Part shown: in pieces, positions 25,473 to 33,052 of the stretch
Position numbering within the stretch: position 1 is the stretch's first letter
Layout of the letters: every line of letters starts with the position of its first letter
From: Parvularcula sp.
GTDB taxonomy: Bacteria; Pseudomonadota; Alphaproteobacteria; Caulobacterales; Parvularculaceae
DNA: 64,000 nt
Assembly: GCA_002704915.1 (NCBI GenBank)
Contig: PAIP01000032.1
Span: 1 to 64,000 of the forward strand
Direction: 5' to 3'
Notes under the pieces: model-generated
Databases searched by the model: none
What the model was told of the DNA's origin: nothing
The model's input: the letters and a program-made list of their open reading frames with translations, nothing else
Position numbers and translations under genes: made by a program

Positions 25473-25988
25473 ATGCGCACGCTTTTTACCGAAGACGAAA
25501 TCGCCAGGCGGATTGACGAGATGGCCGCAGAAATGGCGCGCGACCTGCCGAAAGAATTTCTGCTCGCGCCGGTCCTGACCGGCGCCTTCATTTTCGCCGC
25601 GGATTTGCTGCGCGCTTTGTATCGGCACGGCGCCGATCCGCTGGTGGATTTTGTGCAACTTTCTTCATATGGCGGCGCGCGGTCATCGTCGGGCGTCGTC
25701 ACCTTGCTCAAGGATTTCTCTATCGACATCAAGGGAAAGACTGTTCTGCTGGTTGACGATGTTCTCGATACCGGACGTTCCCTGCATTTCGGCAAGGGCA
25801 TGATCGAGGATCGCGGCGCAGCCGATGTGAAGCTCTGTGTTTTCGTGAAAAAACTTACGGGCCACGCGGAAGATCTCAAATGCGATTATATCGGATTTGA
25901 GGCGGGCGCGGATGATTTCCTCGTCGGCTATGGCATGGACGATGACGGCCGCAAACGCGGTCTGCCGCTCCTCGGCGCCGCCAACTGA
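25473..25988 (+). CDS. hpt: Hypoxanthine phosphoribosyltransferase
   Basis: This 171-residue cytoplasmic enzyme has the type I phosphoribosyltransferase PRPP motif VLLVDDVLDTGRSL near 92-105 and an N-terminal substrate-loop region FLLAPVLTGAFIFAADLLRAL near 27-48. It salvages hypoxanthine (and often guanine) to the nucleotide using PRPP. The length is normal for Hpt. It follows the zinc-ribbon gene by 84 bases in the same direction, with no shared role evident. Confidence 0.93.
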   Translation: MRTLFTEDEIARRIDEMAAEMARDLPKEFLLAPVLTGAFIFAADLLRALYRHGADPLVDFVQLSSYGGARSSSGVVTLLKDFSIDIKGKTVLLVDDVLDTGRSLHFGKGMIEDRGAADVKLCVFVKKLTGHAEDLKCDYIGFEAGADDFLVGYGMDDDGRKRGLPLLGAAN

Positions 25989-26021
25989 GCTCCTTTTTTG
26001 CTGCGCTGCAGGGCGTTCTCC

Positions 26022-26041
26022 CCGGTTCCCTTTGGAACCGG
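26022..26041 (+). terminator. Hairpin after hpt
   Basis: CCGGTTCC at 26022-26029 and GGAACCGG at 26034-26041 form an 8-bp stem with a 4-base loop, 34 bases after the hpt stop. No T-run follows. Confidence 0.45.
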
Positions 26042-26110
26042 TCACAAATGCGCGTGTTAACAAATCGCAACAGACGCCGGTCAGCCGTAATCGGCAAAGG
26101 AGAAAGCACA

Positions 26111-26182
26111 ATGCACGGAATAATTTATCTTGTCGGACTTGTCGTCGTCGTACTCGCAATCCTGTCGCTATTGGGACTTTAA
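26111..26182 (+). CDS. Short membrane peptide (23 residues)
   Basis: The ATG at 26111 is preceded by AAAGGAGA with good spacing. The 23-residue product MHGIIYLVGLVVVVLAILSL plus GL is a single hydrophobic helix with no charged residues except the start His. The stop lies three bases before the next start, so it is cotranslated with the 266-residue membrane protein. Small peptides of this kind are found upstream of membrane-protein genes in related bacteria; the family is not named with confidence. Confidence 0.65.
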   Translation: MHGIIYLVGLVVVVLAILSLLGL

Positions 26183-26185
26183 GTC

Positions 26186-26986
26186 ATGAGCGCAACAGAC
26201 ACAGTCGGCGTCGTCGTCACCGATGGCGAGGGCGAGACACACTCTTATATGGAATGGGGCGCGGTGTTTGCCGGCGCATTCGTCGCTGCTGCGATTTCTC
26301 TCGTCCTCTTCACCTTTGGCGGCGGGGTCGGTCTTTCGATTTCATCTCCCTTTCCGGGCGAAGGCGCGGAAGCTGATACGCTGAGCTACATCACCATGGC
26401 ATGGGTCCTGGTGGTGATGATCTTCAGTTTCATTGCCGGCGGTTATATGGCTGGGCGATTGCGCCGTCCTTCTATCGGGGCCACGGAAGATGCGGTGGAG
26501 TTCCGCGACGGCGCCCATGGACTTGTCGTCTGGGCGGCGGGTCTCCTGATTGGCGCGACTTTATCGGCGCATATGGCGACCGGCGCGGCCAGCATAGGCG
26601 CAAGCGCTGTCGGGTCGGCGGCGGGCGACGCTGCGATCATGCTTCGCGGCGGCGAAGCTGAGGCGGGCGATCGCGAAACGGTCCAATCGATCCTGTCCGA
26701 TGTGAATGAAGACGGCGAACTGTCGGCGTCCGGCAGGGAAGCCGCCGCTGAACTGATCGCCGAAACCACGGGGTTGTCGGAGACAGAAGCGCGAGCGCGC
26801 GTTGACGAATGGGAAACCCAAAGCCGCGAAGCCGCGGCGACGGCGCGCACGGTCGGCGCCATTACCGCCTTCCTTCTTGCTGCGAGTGCGCTTGTGGCTG
26901 CGGCCGGCGCTTATTTTGCTGCGGGCATGGGCGGGCGCCATCGCGACGCGAATTCCCCGTTCCCCTGGACGCGAGCCCGCTCCTGA
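26186..26986 (+). CDS. Multi-span membrane protein of unknown function
   Basis: This 266-residue protein has four or so membrane segments: about 25-50 (WGAVFAGAFVAAAISLVLFTF), 70-90 (MAWVLVVMIFSFIAGGYMAG), 108-128 and 233-258. The loop between the last two (about 145-225) is acidic and holds ELSASGREAAAELIAETTGLSE, like a helical signal domain. Related proteins are annotated as PhnA-like or YrzE-like membrane proteins; no function is established. It follows the 23-residue peptide by three bases and ends at a strong terminator. Confidence 0.7.
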   Translation: MSATDTVGVVVTDGEGETHSYMEWGAVFAGAFVAAAISLVLFTFGGGVGLSISSPFPGEGAEADTLSYITMAWVLVVMIFSFIAGGYMAGRLRRPSIGATEDAVEFRDGAHGLVVWAAGLLIGATLSAHMATGAASIGASAVGSAAGDAAIMLRGGEAEAGDRETVQSILSDVNEDGELSASGREAAAELIAETTGLSETEARARVDEWETQSREAAATARTVGAITAFLLAASALVAAAGAYFAAGMGGRHRDANSPFPWTRARS

Positions 26987-27006
26987 TAGAGAGCCAAAAC
27001 TTTTAG

Positions 27007-27044
27007 AAAGACCGGCGCGTGTTTTCATGTCCGGTCTTTTTTTT
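27007..27044. terminator. Bidirectional terminator
   Basis: AAAGACCGG at 27007-27015 and CCGGTCTTT at 27031-27039 pair around a 15-base loop, followed by a T-run on the plus strand and preceded by A-rich bases on the other side. It separates the convergent membrane-protein and TIGR02302 genes. Confidence 0.85.
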
Positions 27045-27060
27045 ATCCGTATACTGATGA

Positions 27061-29520
27061 CTAAAACCGTTCCAGCAGCCGTTCGAGATACTCGACCTCG
27101 TCTTCGTCGCGGCCCGGTTCGCCAAGGCGCCGGCGCAATTCTTCGATGACGGCGCGGGTGCGGCCCGCTTCGCTTTCGCCCGGCACTTCAACGCCTTCGC
27201 CGGCGATCCCGCCCGCCGGTCGGCCCAATGGATCGGAGCCCGCCCCTTCGCGCCGGCCTTCCTGACCTTGTCCGTCGCCCTGTGCCTGGCGCATCTGCTC
27301 GCGCGCCAGCGCCTCGGCTCCATCGCGCAGATTGGCGATGGCCCGTTCCATGGCGTCGCCCGCGGCGTCGAAATCGTCGCCGGCGAGCGCGCCTTCGGCT
27401 TCGCGCATGGCGCTTCTGGCGCGCCCCAGGGCGCGGCCGGCTTCGCCATCGGGGTCGGCCCCCGCATCGCCTTCAAGGGCGTCCATGAGTGCGTCGAGAT
27501 CGCCGCCAAGACCGCCTTCGCGCGCGGCGAGATCGTCGCCGTTAAGATCGCCATTCTGGCGGCGTTCGAAAGTTTCGTCGGCGAGCTCGCGCTGGCGGCC
27601 GATCAGCTCACCGGCGGCGCCGGCGGCCCCGCCCGACTGCCCCTGGCCGCCCTGGCCCTCGCCGCTTTGCTGTTGCCCCTGTCCGCCGCCGCCCTGGGAG
27701 AGGCGAAGATTGTTCAACAGGTTCTCAAGGTCGGACAGCATCTGCCGCGCGGCGTTGTTGGCGCCCTGCTGCGACAGATCGCGGATCGAATCGAGCATTT
27801 CGTCGAGGTCCGATTGCTCAAGCTGCTGGGCGTTCCGCGACGTCTCCTCCATGGGTTGGCCGGACTGGGCGAGCGCGGTGAGATAATCGTTCATGGCCTG
27901 ACGCAGCTCCTCCACCAGCCGTTCGATTTCTTCATCGCTGGCGCCCCGCTCCAAAGCTTCGCGCAAGGCTTCGCGCGCGGCTTCCAGACGCTGGCGCGCA
28001 AGCTCCAGCGCCTCGTCTTCGAGCTGAAGGGCGAGGGGCCAGAATTTCTCGACGGCGTCGTCATAGCCGTCGCCATTCTGGCGCATCACTCGCCAGAACG
28101 CTGAGCGCAGCAGAAGGTAATTTGTCGGTTTCTCGGCGTAGAAAATATCAGGCGCCATGGTCATCGCATCGAAAGACCGCGCAGCCCGGCGCCAGTCGTC
28201 AGCCGATACCGCAAGGGTCTGGCGCTGTTCGATAACCGCTTTCGCCACCGGATTGTAAAACATCCGTGTGGGGAGGGTTGCCTTGACGGTGTCGGTTTCG
28301 CCTTCCTGGCCCGCGCCGTCGCGGGCGACGACTTTGGCGAGGACCTGAAGCCCGGCCCAGGGGTCCGCCTGAAGATCCAGTGTTGCGGCGCGTTCGCCGC
28401 TGACGCCCGTCACGCCGTCAAGCGGAATGCTTCTTGTTTCCGTCAGTGCTTGCGCATCGAAGTCGGGCGCGTCCAGCGGGCGCTCCTGCGAAGGGTCGAG
28501 GCGCATGACGAGCCAGGCGTCGGCGACGCCGTAATCGTCTTCAAGCTCGACCGCAAAGCTCAGCCGGCCGTCATCGGTGCGCGCCGGGGCGGTGGTAAAG
28601 GCGATGCGCGGCGCCGCATCGGCAAGGACCCCAATCGGCCAGCGGCCTTCTTTTGCGCCCAGCTTGAGGCGCAACAGTCCGCTTTCGCCGATGTCGATTT
28701 CCGCGCGCGACGCGTTTGTTTCGCGATCGAAGCGCGCCCGCTTCGTTTCTTTTTCCGTCTGGAAGCTCAGGCGCACGCGCCCGCCGCCATTGACCTGCGC
28801 TTTCAGGACCGAGCCTTCCGGCGCGTCGATCTGGTCGGCGCTCGTCGGCAGCGGCTGTCCGGCGCGCAAAAGATAGATGGGCGCGCGGCCGGCATAGGCG
28901 GGCGGCTCGATCCACAAATCGGCGACGAGCTTGCCCGCGCCCGCATGGGCTTCCGGATCGAAGCCGAGCGCGAGACGCGCCATCGTCTCCTTACCCCCGG
29001 CGATGAAACCGATGACGAGAAGACCGAGGGCGATGAATCGCAGGCCCCACGGGTCGCGGGCTTCCGCCGTGTCGCGCGCCCGGTTTAGCCTTGAGGCGCG
29101 CGCTCGTTCCGCGCTCGCCTCCAGATGGGCGCGCCAGAGCGGATTTTCATCTGCATTGAAAGGTCGGTCGTCCATGGCCTGCAGCGGCGCATGGGCGACG
29201 CGCCCGTCTTCTTCGAGCCGAGCCTGCGCCTCCCGGCGGGACGGCAGTTTCAGGTCTTTGAGGTCGCGATAGAGCAGAGCGGCGAAGAGGACGCCGCCGA
29301 GCCCGAGCGCCAACCAGTGGGCCCATGCAGGCGTGAACTTCCAGAGGTCGCACAGGCTGATGAAAACGAACAGGAAAGGGATCGCCAGCGCCGGCAAGAC
29401 CGCCGGCCATAGCCTTTCCCAAAACAGGACGGCCCGGGCGGCGAAAATCGCGCCGGCGCCGGGAATGCGGCGGGACCGCTGAGTTTTGGGCTCTTCCGCC
29501 TGTTTCACGCTGGTGGTCAT
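27061..29520 (-). CDS. TIGR02302-family large membrane protein
   Basis: This 819-residue protein has two or three membrane segments near the N-terminus (about 40-90) and one near 165-185, then a long periplasmic part. Residues about 480-600 are helical, and about 610-650 are rich in Gly and Gln (GGGGQGQQQSGEGQGGQGQS). The rest is charged and repetitive, with predicted coiled-coil helices. The pattern matches the alphaproteobacterial family TIGR02302 (DUF4175), conserved and of unknown role. Length is at the lower end for the family. It is convergent with the YrzE-like gene across a terminator. Confidence 0.83.
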   Translation of the reverse strand: MTTSVKQAEEPKTQRSRRIPGAGAIFAARAVLFWERLWPAVLPALAIPFLFVFISLCDLWKFTPAWAHWLALGLGGVLFAALLYRDLKDLKLPSRREAQARLEEDGRVAHAPLQAMDDRPFNADENPLWRAHLEASAERARASRLNRARDTAEARDPWGLRFIALGLLVIGFIAGGKETMARLALGFDPEAHAGAGKLVADLWIEPPAYAGRAPIYLLRAGQPLPTSADQIDAPEGSVLKAQVNGGGRVRLSFQTEKETKRARFDRETNASRAEIDIGESGLLRLKLGAKEGRWPIGVLADAAPRIAFTTAPARTDDGRLSFAVELEDDYGVADAWLVMRLDPSQERPLDAPDFDAQALTETRSIPLDGVTGVSGERAATLDLQADPWAGLQVLAKVVARDGAGQEGETDTVKATLPTRMFYNPVAKAVIEQRQTLAVSADDWRRAARSFDAMTMAPDIFYAEKPTNYLLLRSAFWRVMRQNGDGYDDAVEKFWPLALQLEDEALELARQRLEAAREALREALERGASDEEIERLVEELRQAMNDYLTALAQSGQPMEETSRNAQQLEQSDLDEMLDSIRDLSQQGANNAARQMLSDLENLLNNLRLSQGGGGQGQQQSGEGQGGQGQSGGAAGAAGELIGRQRELADETFERRQNGDLNGDDLAAREGGLGGDLDALMDALEGDAGADPDGEAGRALGRARSAMREAEGALAGDDFDAAGDAMERAIANLRDGAEALAREQMRQAQGDGQGQEGRREGAGSDPLGRPAGGIAGEGVEVPGESEAGRTRAVIEELRRRLGEPGRDEDEVEYLERLLERF

Positions 29521-29631
29521 ACTTCTTGCACAATAGCCCTCGAAGCGGCATTCGTCGACGCCGCCTGCCTTAAAGCTTTCTCAGTCTGGCGCATTGCTGG
29601 CGAAAACAGGTTAACGGAACGGGAGATAGGT

Positions 29632-30006
29632 TTGGTCTTCACGCTCGCCTCATCAAAACGCCGCCAGCAATTGGGGGAGGATGCGCGCCGCTCCCGCGCG
29701 TCCATGTGGCAGACCGGGATCGCCTGGAGCCTCGTCATTTTCTACAACATTATCGGAGTCGCCGACATCATCTCGACGGTGATCGCGCTCGACGCCGGGG
29801 CGGGGGTCGAGGCGAACCCGTTTCTCAACGCCATGATGGTGCATGCAGGCGACGGCTGGATCATCGCCAAGCTCGGCCTGCAAGGGCTGATCAGTTTCAT
29901 GGTGTTGTGGTTTCCGCATTTCATCGTCCTGTTCTTTTTCGCCATGGCGACGACGGGCAATCTCTTGATCGTCCTCAACAACTTTTCCATCGCCGGCGTG
30001 ATCTGA
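29632..30006 (+). CDS. Small three-span membrane protein (DUF5658-like)
   Basis: This 124-residue protein uses TTG 29632, which has GGAG 6 bases upstream; an ATG at 29704 is the alternative. Three membrane segments are visible (about 27-47, 70-85 and 92-120). The loop DIISTVIALDAGAGVEANPFLNAMM, with the ExNP motif, resembles DUF5658-type proteins. Function is unknown. It is divergent from the TIGR02302 gene and followed by a repeat-rich gap. Confidence 0.7.
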   Translation: MVFTLASSKRRQQLGEDARRSRASMWQTGIAWSLVIFYNIIGVADIISTVIALDAGAGVEANPFLNAMMVHAGDGWIIAKLGLQGLISFMVLWFPHFIVLFFFAMATTGNLLIVLNNFSIAGVI

Positions 30007-30044
30007 AGAGTCGCGCAGCGCGCCGGTTTTTACCCCCATGTTTT

Positions 30045-30088
30045 CTGGCGTTCCGGTCGATGTGGCGCCATTTGGCATTTTCTGCTCC
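30045..30088 (-). repeat. Dispersed 44-bp repeat, copy B
   Basis: On the minus strand this matches 19786-19829 at 42 of 44 positions; the 31 bases from the GGAGC end are identical. Confidence 0.8.
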
Positions 30089-30111
30089 GGTTCATTTTCA
30101 ATCTTTCCTCG

Positions 30112-30214
30112 GTCATCCCGTGCGCTGCAGACACGGGATCTCCGCAACGCAGCCAATGCGCCAGAAAGACCCCGGATCGCCGCGCCGGCAAAGCCGCCGC
30201 TTGTCCGGGATGAC
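30112..30214. repeat. Palindromic intergenic unit
   Basis: GTCATCCCG (30112-30120) and CGGGATGAC (30206-30214) form terminal inverted repeats of a 103-bp unit that also contains the inner pair CCCGTG/CACGGG. Repeats with GTCATCCCG ends are common between genes in alphaproteobacteria. Confidence 0.6.
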
Positions 30215-30289
30215 AGTGGAGAGATCATATATCCGCTACAAAACCCGTGGATAACTATTCACCAACATTGGGATTCCTTGAAGAATTCC

Positions 30290-30314
30290 GGCCTTATGCA
30301 GCAAGCGCAGGAAG
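30290..30314 (+). repeat. Left terminal inverted repeat of the IS1595 element
   Basis: GGCCTTATGCAGCAA, then G, then CGCAGGAAG. The right end has A in place of the G at position 16. Confidence 0.85.
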
Positions 30315-30395
30315 GGAAAACAGCCTCTCACGAGGCCCGAGAAGATCAAGGCTCTGTTATTGATCAGCCTGATCACGCTCAATTTTTCCGGCGCT

Positions 30396-31340
30396 CTACA
30401 TAGCGGGGGCTCGATTCCCTTTAGAGCGTTCGGGTTGAAGCATGCCATACCGCCAGTCGAAAATCATGGTGCTGACCATAGGGTCGAGAACGTCATTTAC
30501 GCCCGTTTGCCAAAAAGTTTCCTTAAATTGGACTTCGCCATAGACGTTCCACCATTTGGTGACGATCACGACCTCGAACAAAAGCTGCGCATTAGCAAAA
30601 GCATCAAGTTCAGTCTTACTAAGCGCTCCGATTCCGCGTTGAATGCCATACTTTTCACCGCTCGCGAGGTCCTTGCCAAGCCCGAGATAATCCATAGGTT
30701 CGTCAAGATTTCTCGGTGGGTCTTCCCCCCGTATTGGAGAATAAGCGAAGTCAAAATTGTCGATAATCTCTTCAGGGGCGTCAAATTCGTAATATCTAGC
30801 CGTTCTGAATATTGGATAATGAAAGATATCCATAGCGACGGTTTCACCGATATTTTCGGCGCTAATTATCAAATTAAATCGATCACGCTCTACTTCAAGC
30901 CTAACTCCATAAACGCGCACGACGCTAGATCGCGCGCGCTTTTCAGCATTCAGCATTTGAAGCGTCGCGTCGGTAGTTTTTTCAGCTTCTGCGAGCGTTT
31001 CTTGAGTAACGCGAAGAGTCAACGCGATATAGACAACCCCCGCGCCAGTAACAAAAAGGCCCGCGACCGACGCACCAAACATCGCCAAGGCCCACTTGGC
31101 CATATCCCGTTGGGCGTTAAGGTCTGTTTCCTCGCGCCACTCATCGCGTTTGGGCTGTGGTTCGGCTATCGGGGCTTCCGGGCCAAGTCGCCCACTGACG
31201 GCGCCATCATCCTCATAGCGGGTAGCATCGTCGCCGCCATCGCCGTAACCTTGATTATAGCCTAGCTCGTGGCCCACCCAGATTGCGAACAATAGAACTG
31301 CTATAATCGCAGCTCCTGAGAGCCAATTGCTTCCATGCAT
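30396..31340 (-). CDS. Passenger membrane protein of unknown function
   Basis: This 314-residue protein has two membrane segments, about 5-24 (NWLSGAAIIAVLLFAIWVG) and about 82-108 (KWALAMFGASVAGLFVTGAGVVYIAL), then a coiled-coil-like stretch and a soluble C-terminal domain. Part of that domain (VVRVYGVRLEVERDRFNLIISAENIGETVAMDIF) reads like a beta-sandwich. It resembles small cargo proteins of phages and insertion elements but no family is named with confidence. It overlaps the DUF6471 gene by 40 bases on the same strand, so the two are likely cotranscribed. Confidence 0.7.
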   Translation of the reverse strand: MHGSNWLSGAAIIAVLLFAIWVGHELGYNQGYGDGGDDATRYEDDGAVSGRLGPEAPIAEPQPKRDEWREETDLNAQRDMAKWALAMFGASVAGLFVTGAGVVYIALTLRVTQETLAEAEKTTDATLQMLNAEKRARSSVVRVYGVRLEVERDRFNLIISAENIGETVAMDIFHYPIFRTARYYEFDAPEEIIDNFDFAYSPIRGEDPPRNLDEPMDYLGLGKDLASGEKYGIQRGIGALSKTELDAFANAQLLFEVVIVTKWWNVYGEVQFKETFWQTGVNDVLDPMVSTMIFDWRYGMLQPERSKGNRAPAM

Positions 31341-31519
31341 TGAAAAAGAAACACCGCCGAGAATTTGCCCCTAGAGAGCTTATTCTTGATGTTTGCCTCC
31401 TTTTCTTCAACGCCTATCTCCGCCAGCTTTTCCACTAGCCCGGCATAGGTGACGCCTTTTCGTTTCAACTCAGCTTTCAGGAGGTTGCTGACCCTCTTTT
31501 CCCATTCTGCTTCGCTCAT
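31301..31519 (-). CDS. DUF6471 protein, candidate regulator of the IS element
   Basis: This 72-residue protein (MSEAEWEKRVSNLLKAEL, then KRKGVTYAGLVEKLAEIGVEE) has the look of a small helix-turn-helix protein of the DUF6471 family, found beside IS1595-type transposases. The segment EKEANIKNKLSRGKFSAVFLFQCMEAIG may hold the recognition helix. It is divergent from the transposase and is preceded by a promoter whose -35 box overlaps a repeated operator-like motif (TTTACA at 31570-31575 and TATAGT at 31547-31552 on the minus strand, 17 bases apart). Confidence 0.75.
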   Translation of the reverse strand: MSEAEWEKRVSNLLKAELKRKGVTYAGLVEKLAEIGVEEKEANIKNKLSRGKFSAVFLFQCMEAIGSQELRL

Positions 31520-31520
31520 T

Positions 31521-31625
31521 TAGGTACCGTTTATGTGACTTTTTTCACTATAAACGAGACCAAGGGTATTGTAAACAGTACCTAATAGTACTATATACGA
31601 TGCGCAAGGCATCGGAAACAGTACC
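31521..31625. promoter_or_regulatory. Divergent promoters with triplicated operator-like motif
   Basis: Three copies of a related motif lie between DUF6471 and the transposase: TAGGTACCGTTTAT (31521-31534, inverted), GTAAACAGTACCTA (31571-31584) and GGAAACAGTACC (31614-31625). A plus-strand promoter reads TTGTAA (31569-31574), 17 bases, TATATA (31592-31597). The minus-strand promoter reads TTTACA (31570-31575) and TATAGT (31547-31552), 17 bases apart. The middle motif covers both -35 boxes, and the third ends directly at the transposase ATG. A regulator binding here could repress both genes; DUF6471 is the obvious candidate. Confidence 0.7.
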
Positions 31626-32588
31626 ATGACGCAACATTTTCTCCTCTCAGCAGCTTCCAAGACCCTGAAACTAAAAGACATTTATCAGGGTGGTGAGGAT
31701 GCGGCCTATGCCAAATTCTGCACCCTTCGCTGGCCTGAAAATGACGGCGAAGCCGTTTGCCCTCGCTGCGGGTGTTGCGACGCCTATTCGATCAAGTCGC
31801 GCCGCAAGTTCGAGTGCAAAGCCTGCAAGCATCATTTCTCGGTCACGTCGGGGACGATCTTCGCCAGCCGCAAGCTGTCTTTCATGGATATTCTGGCGGC
31901 GATCTGCATTCTCGCGAATGCGGCGAAGGGCCTGTCATCGGTTCAACTGAGCCGCGACCTTGGCGTTCAATACCGCACGGCGTTCGTTCTCGCCCACAAG
32001 GTCCGCGAAGCCACCGCGACCGAAACGAAAGAGACGATCCTTGACGATGAATGCGAAATTGACGGCGCCTATTTTGGCGGCGCCGTTCGCCCGCACAACA
32101 TCGAAGCTAAACGCGTTGACCGCCGCCTGAAAGAAAACCGTTCGCCGAAACGCCGCGTTGTGATTGCGCTTCGCGAGCGTAATGGCCGCACCCTGACGAA
32201 AGTCGCCCGTCGTGAAGCGGAAGGCGTTGAGTTCGCCATGGAGCGCCTTGACCGCACCGCGCGCCTGAATGCAGACGAGGCGGCCCATTGGGATGAATTG
32301 GAAGCCATCTTCCCGCTGAAACGCATCAACCACAGCGAGGCGTATTCGCTGAACGGCGCTTGCACCAATCAAGCGGAAAGCTACTTCTCGCGCCTTCGCC
32401 GCATGGTCGGCGGCCAGCATCACCATGTTTCGGCACAGTACCTTCACCAATACGCCGCCCACGCCGCTTGGCTGGCTGACCATTGCCGCGAGAGCAACGG
32501 CGCGCTCGCTAACCGCATCGTCCGCAACGCCATGACCGCGCCGGTCAGCCGTCAGTGGAAAGGCTATTGGCAGCGCCACGCCGCCTAA
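31626..32588 (+). CDS. IS1595-family (ISXO2-like) transposase
   Basis: This 320-residue protein starts with a zinc ribbon (CPRC near 45-48 and CKAC near 64-67), then a helix-turn-helix-like region (about 85-125) and the ISXO2-like catalytic domain. Candidate catalytic residues are Asp146 in EIDGAYFGG, Asp217 in NADEAAHWDEL and Asn248/Glu251 in TNQAESYFSRLRR, with a conserved NHSEAY just before. All appear intact, so the enzyme may be active. It shares a control region with DUF6471 and overlaps the 133-residue gene by 44 bases at its 3' end (convergent). Confidence 0.95.
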   Translation: MTQHFLLSAASKTLKLKDIYQGGEDAAYAKFCTLRWPENDGEAVCPRCGCCDAYSIKSRRKFECKACKHHFSVTSGTIFASRKLSFMDILAAICILANAAKGLSSVQLSRDLGVQYRTAFVLAHKVREATATETKETILDDECEIDGAYFGGAVRPHNIEAKRVDRRLKENRSPKRRVVIALRERNGRTLTKVARREAEGVEFAMERLDRTARLNADEAAHWDELEAIFPLKRINHSEAYSLNGACTNQAESYFSRLRRMVGGQHHHVSAQYLHQYAAHAAWLADHCRESNGALANRIVRNAMTAPVSRQWKGYWQRHAA

Positions 32589-32946
32589 GGGCCTTGCGCG
32601 CATGGCGCACCTTTTCGGAAATCACGCCTAAGAGTTCGCCGTCATCTTCCCATCCCATTTTCCCAAGGATGATGACGGCGATTTCCTCGTGGCTTATCTC
32701 GGCTCCATGCTCGCGCTCTGCGGCGTATATGAAGCGCCGCAACTCGCCCCGCCGGAACATGGCGCGGCGCTTCCTACGGCTCTGTATGGCTTCCGGGTTG
32801 CCTTCAAAGCCCATGACTTTCAGCGCGCCGTCTACATGGCGAAGGTTCGTGAGAAGCTGGCGCCGTTTGCGGTCCAGCTCGTCAATCTCGGCGGCGATGG
32901 ACGCCCGCCGGGCTTTCAATCCAGTGATGACATGAGTTTCGGCCAT
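32545..32946 (-). CDS. IS1595-associated passenger protein (coiled-coil)
   Basis: This 133-residue protein has an N-terminal coiled coil (MAETHVITGLKARRASIAAE, IDELDRKRRQLLTNL; about 1-45), then a basic middle (RRKRRAMFRRGELRRF) and a helical end. Similar short proteins sit beside IS1595-type transposases in other alphaproteobacteria. The role is unknown; a DNA-binding or transposition-accessory function fits the charge pattern but is inference. It overlaps the transposase end on the opposite strand. Confidence 0.7.
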   Translation of the reverse strand: MAETHVITGLKARRASIAAEIDELDRKRRQLLTNLRHVDGALKVMGFEGNPEAIQSRRKRRAMFRRGELRRFIYAAEREHGAEISHEEIAVIILGKMGWEDDGELLGVISEKVRHARKALRRRGAANSLSTDG

Positions 32947-32988
32947 GGGCCGTTTTTAGGATTCACGAGGCCTGCAATCGACGTTATT

Positions 32989-33013
32989 CTTCCTGCGTTT
33001 GCTGCATAAGGCC
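32989..33013 (-). repeat. Right terminal inverted repeat of the IS1595 element
   Basis: On the minus strand it reads GGCCTTATGCAGCAA, then A, then CGCAGGAAG, matching the left end at 24 of 25 positions. It ends 40 bases before the lysA stop codon. Confidence 0.85.
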
Positions 33014-33052
33014 GCGCTATCGGTGCAAAATCCGCAATCGGAGAATCCGAGT

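Larger units (their letters stand above)
30007..30289. other. Repeat-rich intergenic region left of the IS element
   Basis: This stretch contains copy B of the 44-bp dispersed repeat (30045-30088) and a palindromic unit with arms GTCATCCCG/CGGGATGAC at 30112-30214. No gene is supported. Confidence 0.6.
30290..33013. mobile_element. IS1595-type element with passenger genes
   Basis: The 2,724-bp segment is bounded by inverted repeats of 25 bases that match at 24 positions: left 30290-30314 and right 32989-33013. It contains an IS1595-family transposase (31626-32588) and three minus-strand passenger genes: a 314-residue membrane protein, a DUF6471 protein and a 133-residue protein. The 8 bases outside the two ends (AGAATTCC and GCGCTATC) are not a direct repeat, so a target-site duplication is not evident; it may have decayed or the ends may differ slightly. 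The region looks more AT-rich than its neighbours at its centre. The presence of cargo genes is known for some IS1595 groups. Confidence 0.85.

Noticed and set aside
23994-25658. Open frame of 554 residues on the minus strand over the zinc-ribbon gene
   Set aside because: It is opposite a gene with a clear zinc ribbon and membrane segment, and its composition is typical of shadow frames.
30360-31265. Plus-strand open frame of 301 residues over the passenger membrane gene
   Set aside because: The minus-strand frame has two membrane segments and is coupled to DUF6471; the plus-strand frame lacks any signal or motif.
30282-33021. Target-site duplication of the IS1595 element
   Set aside because: The 8 bases outside the left end (AGAATTCC) and right end (GCGCTATC) do not match, so no duplication is claimed.
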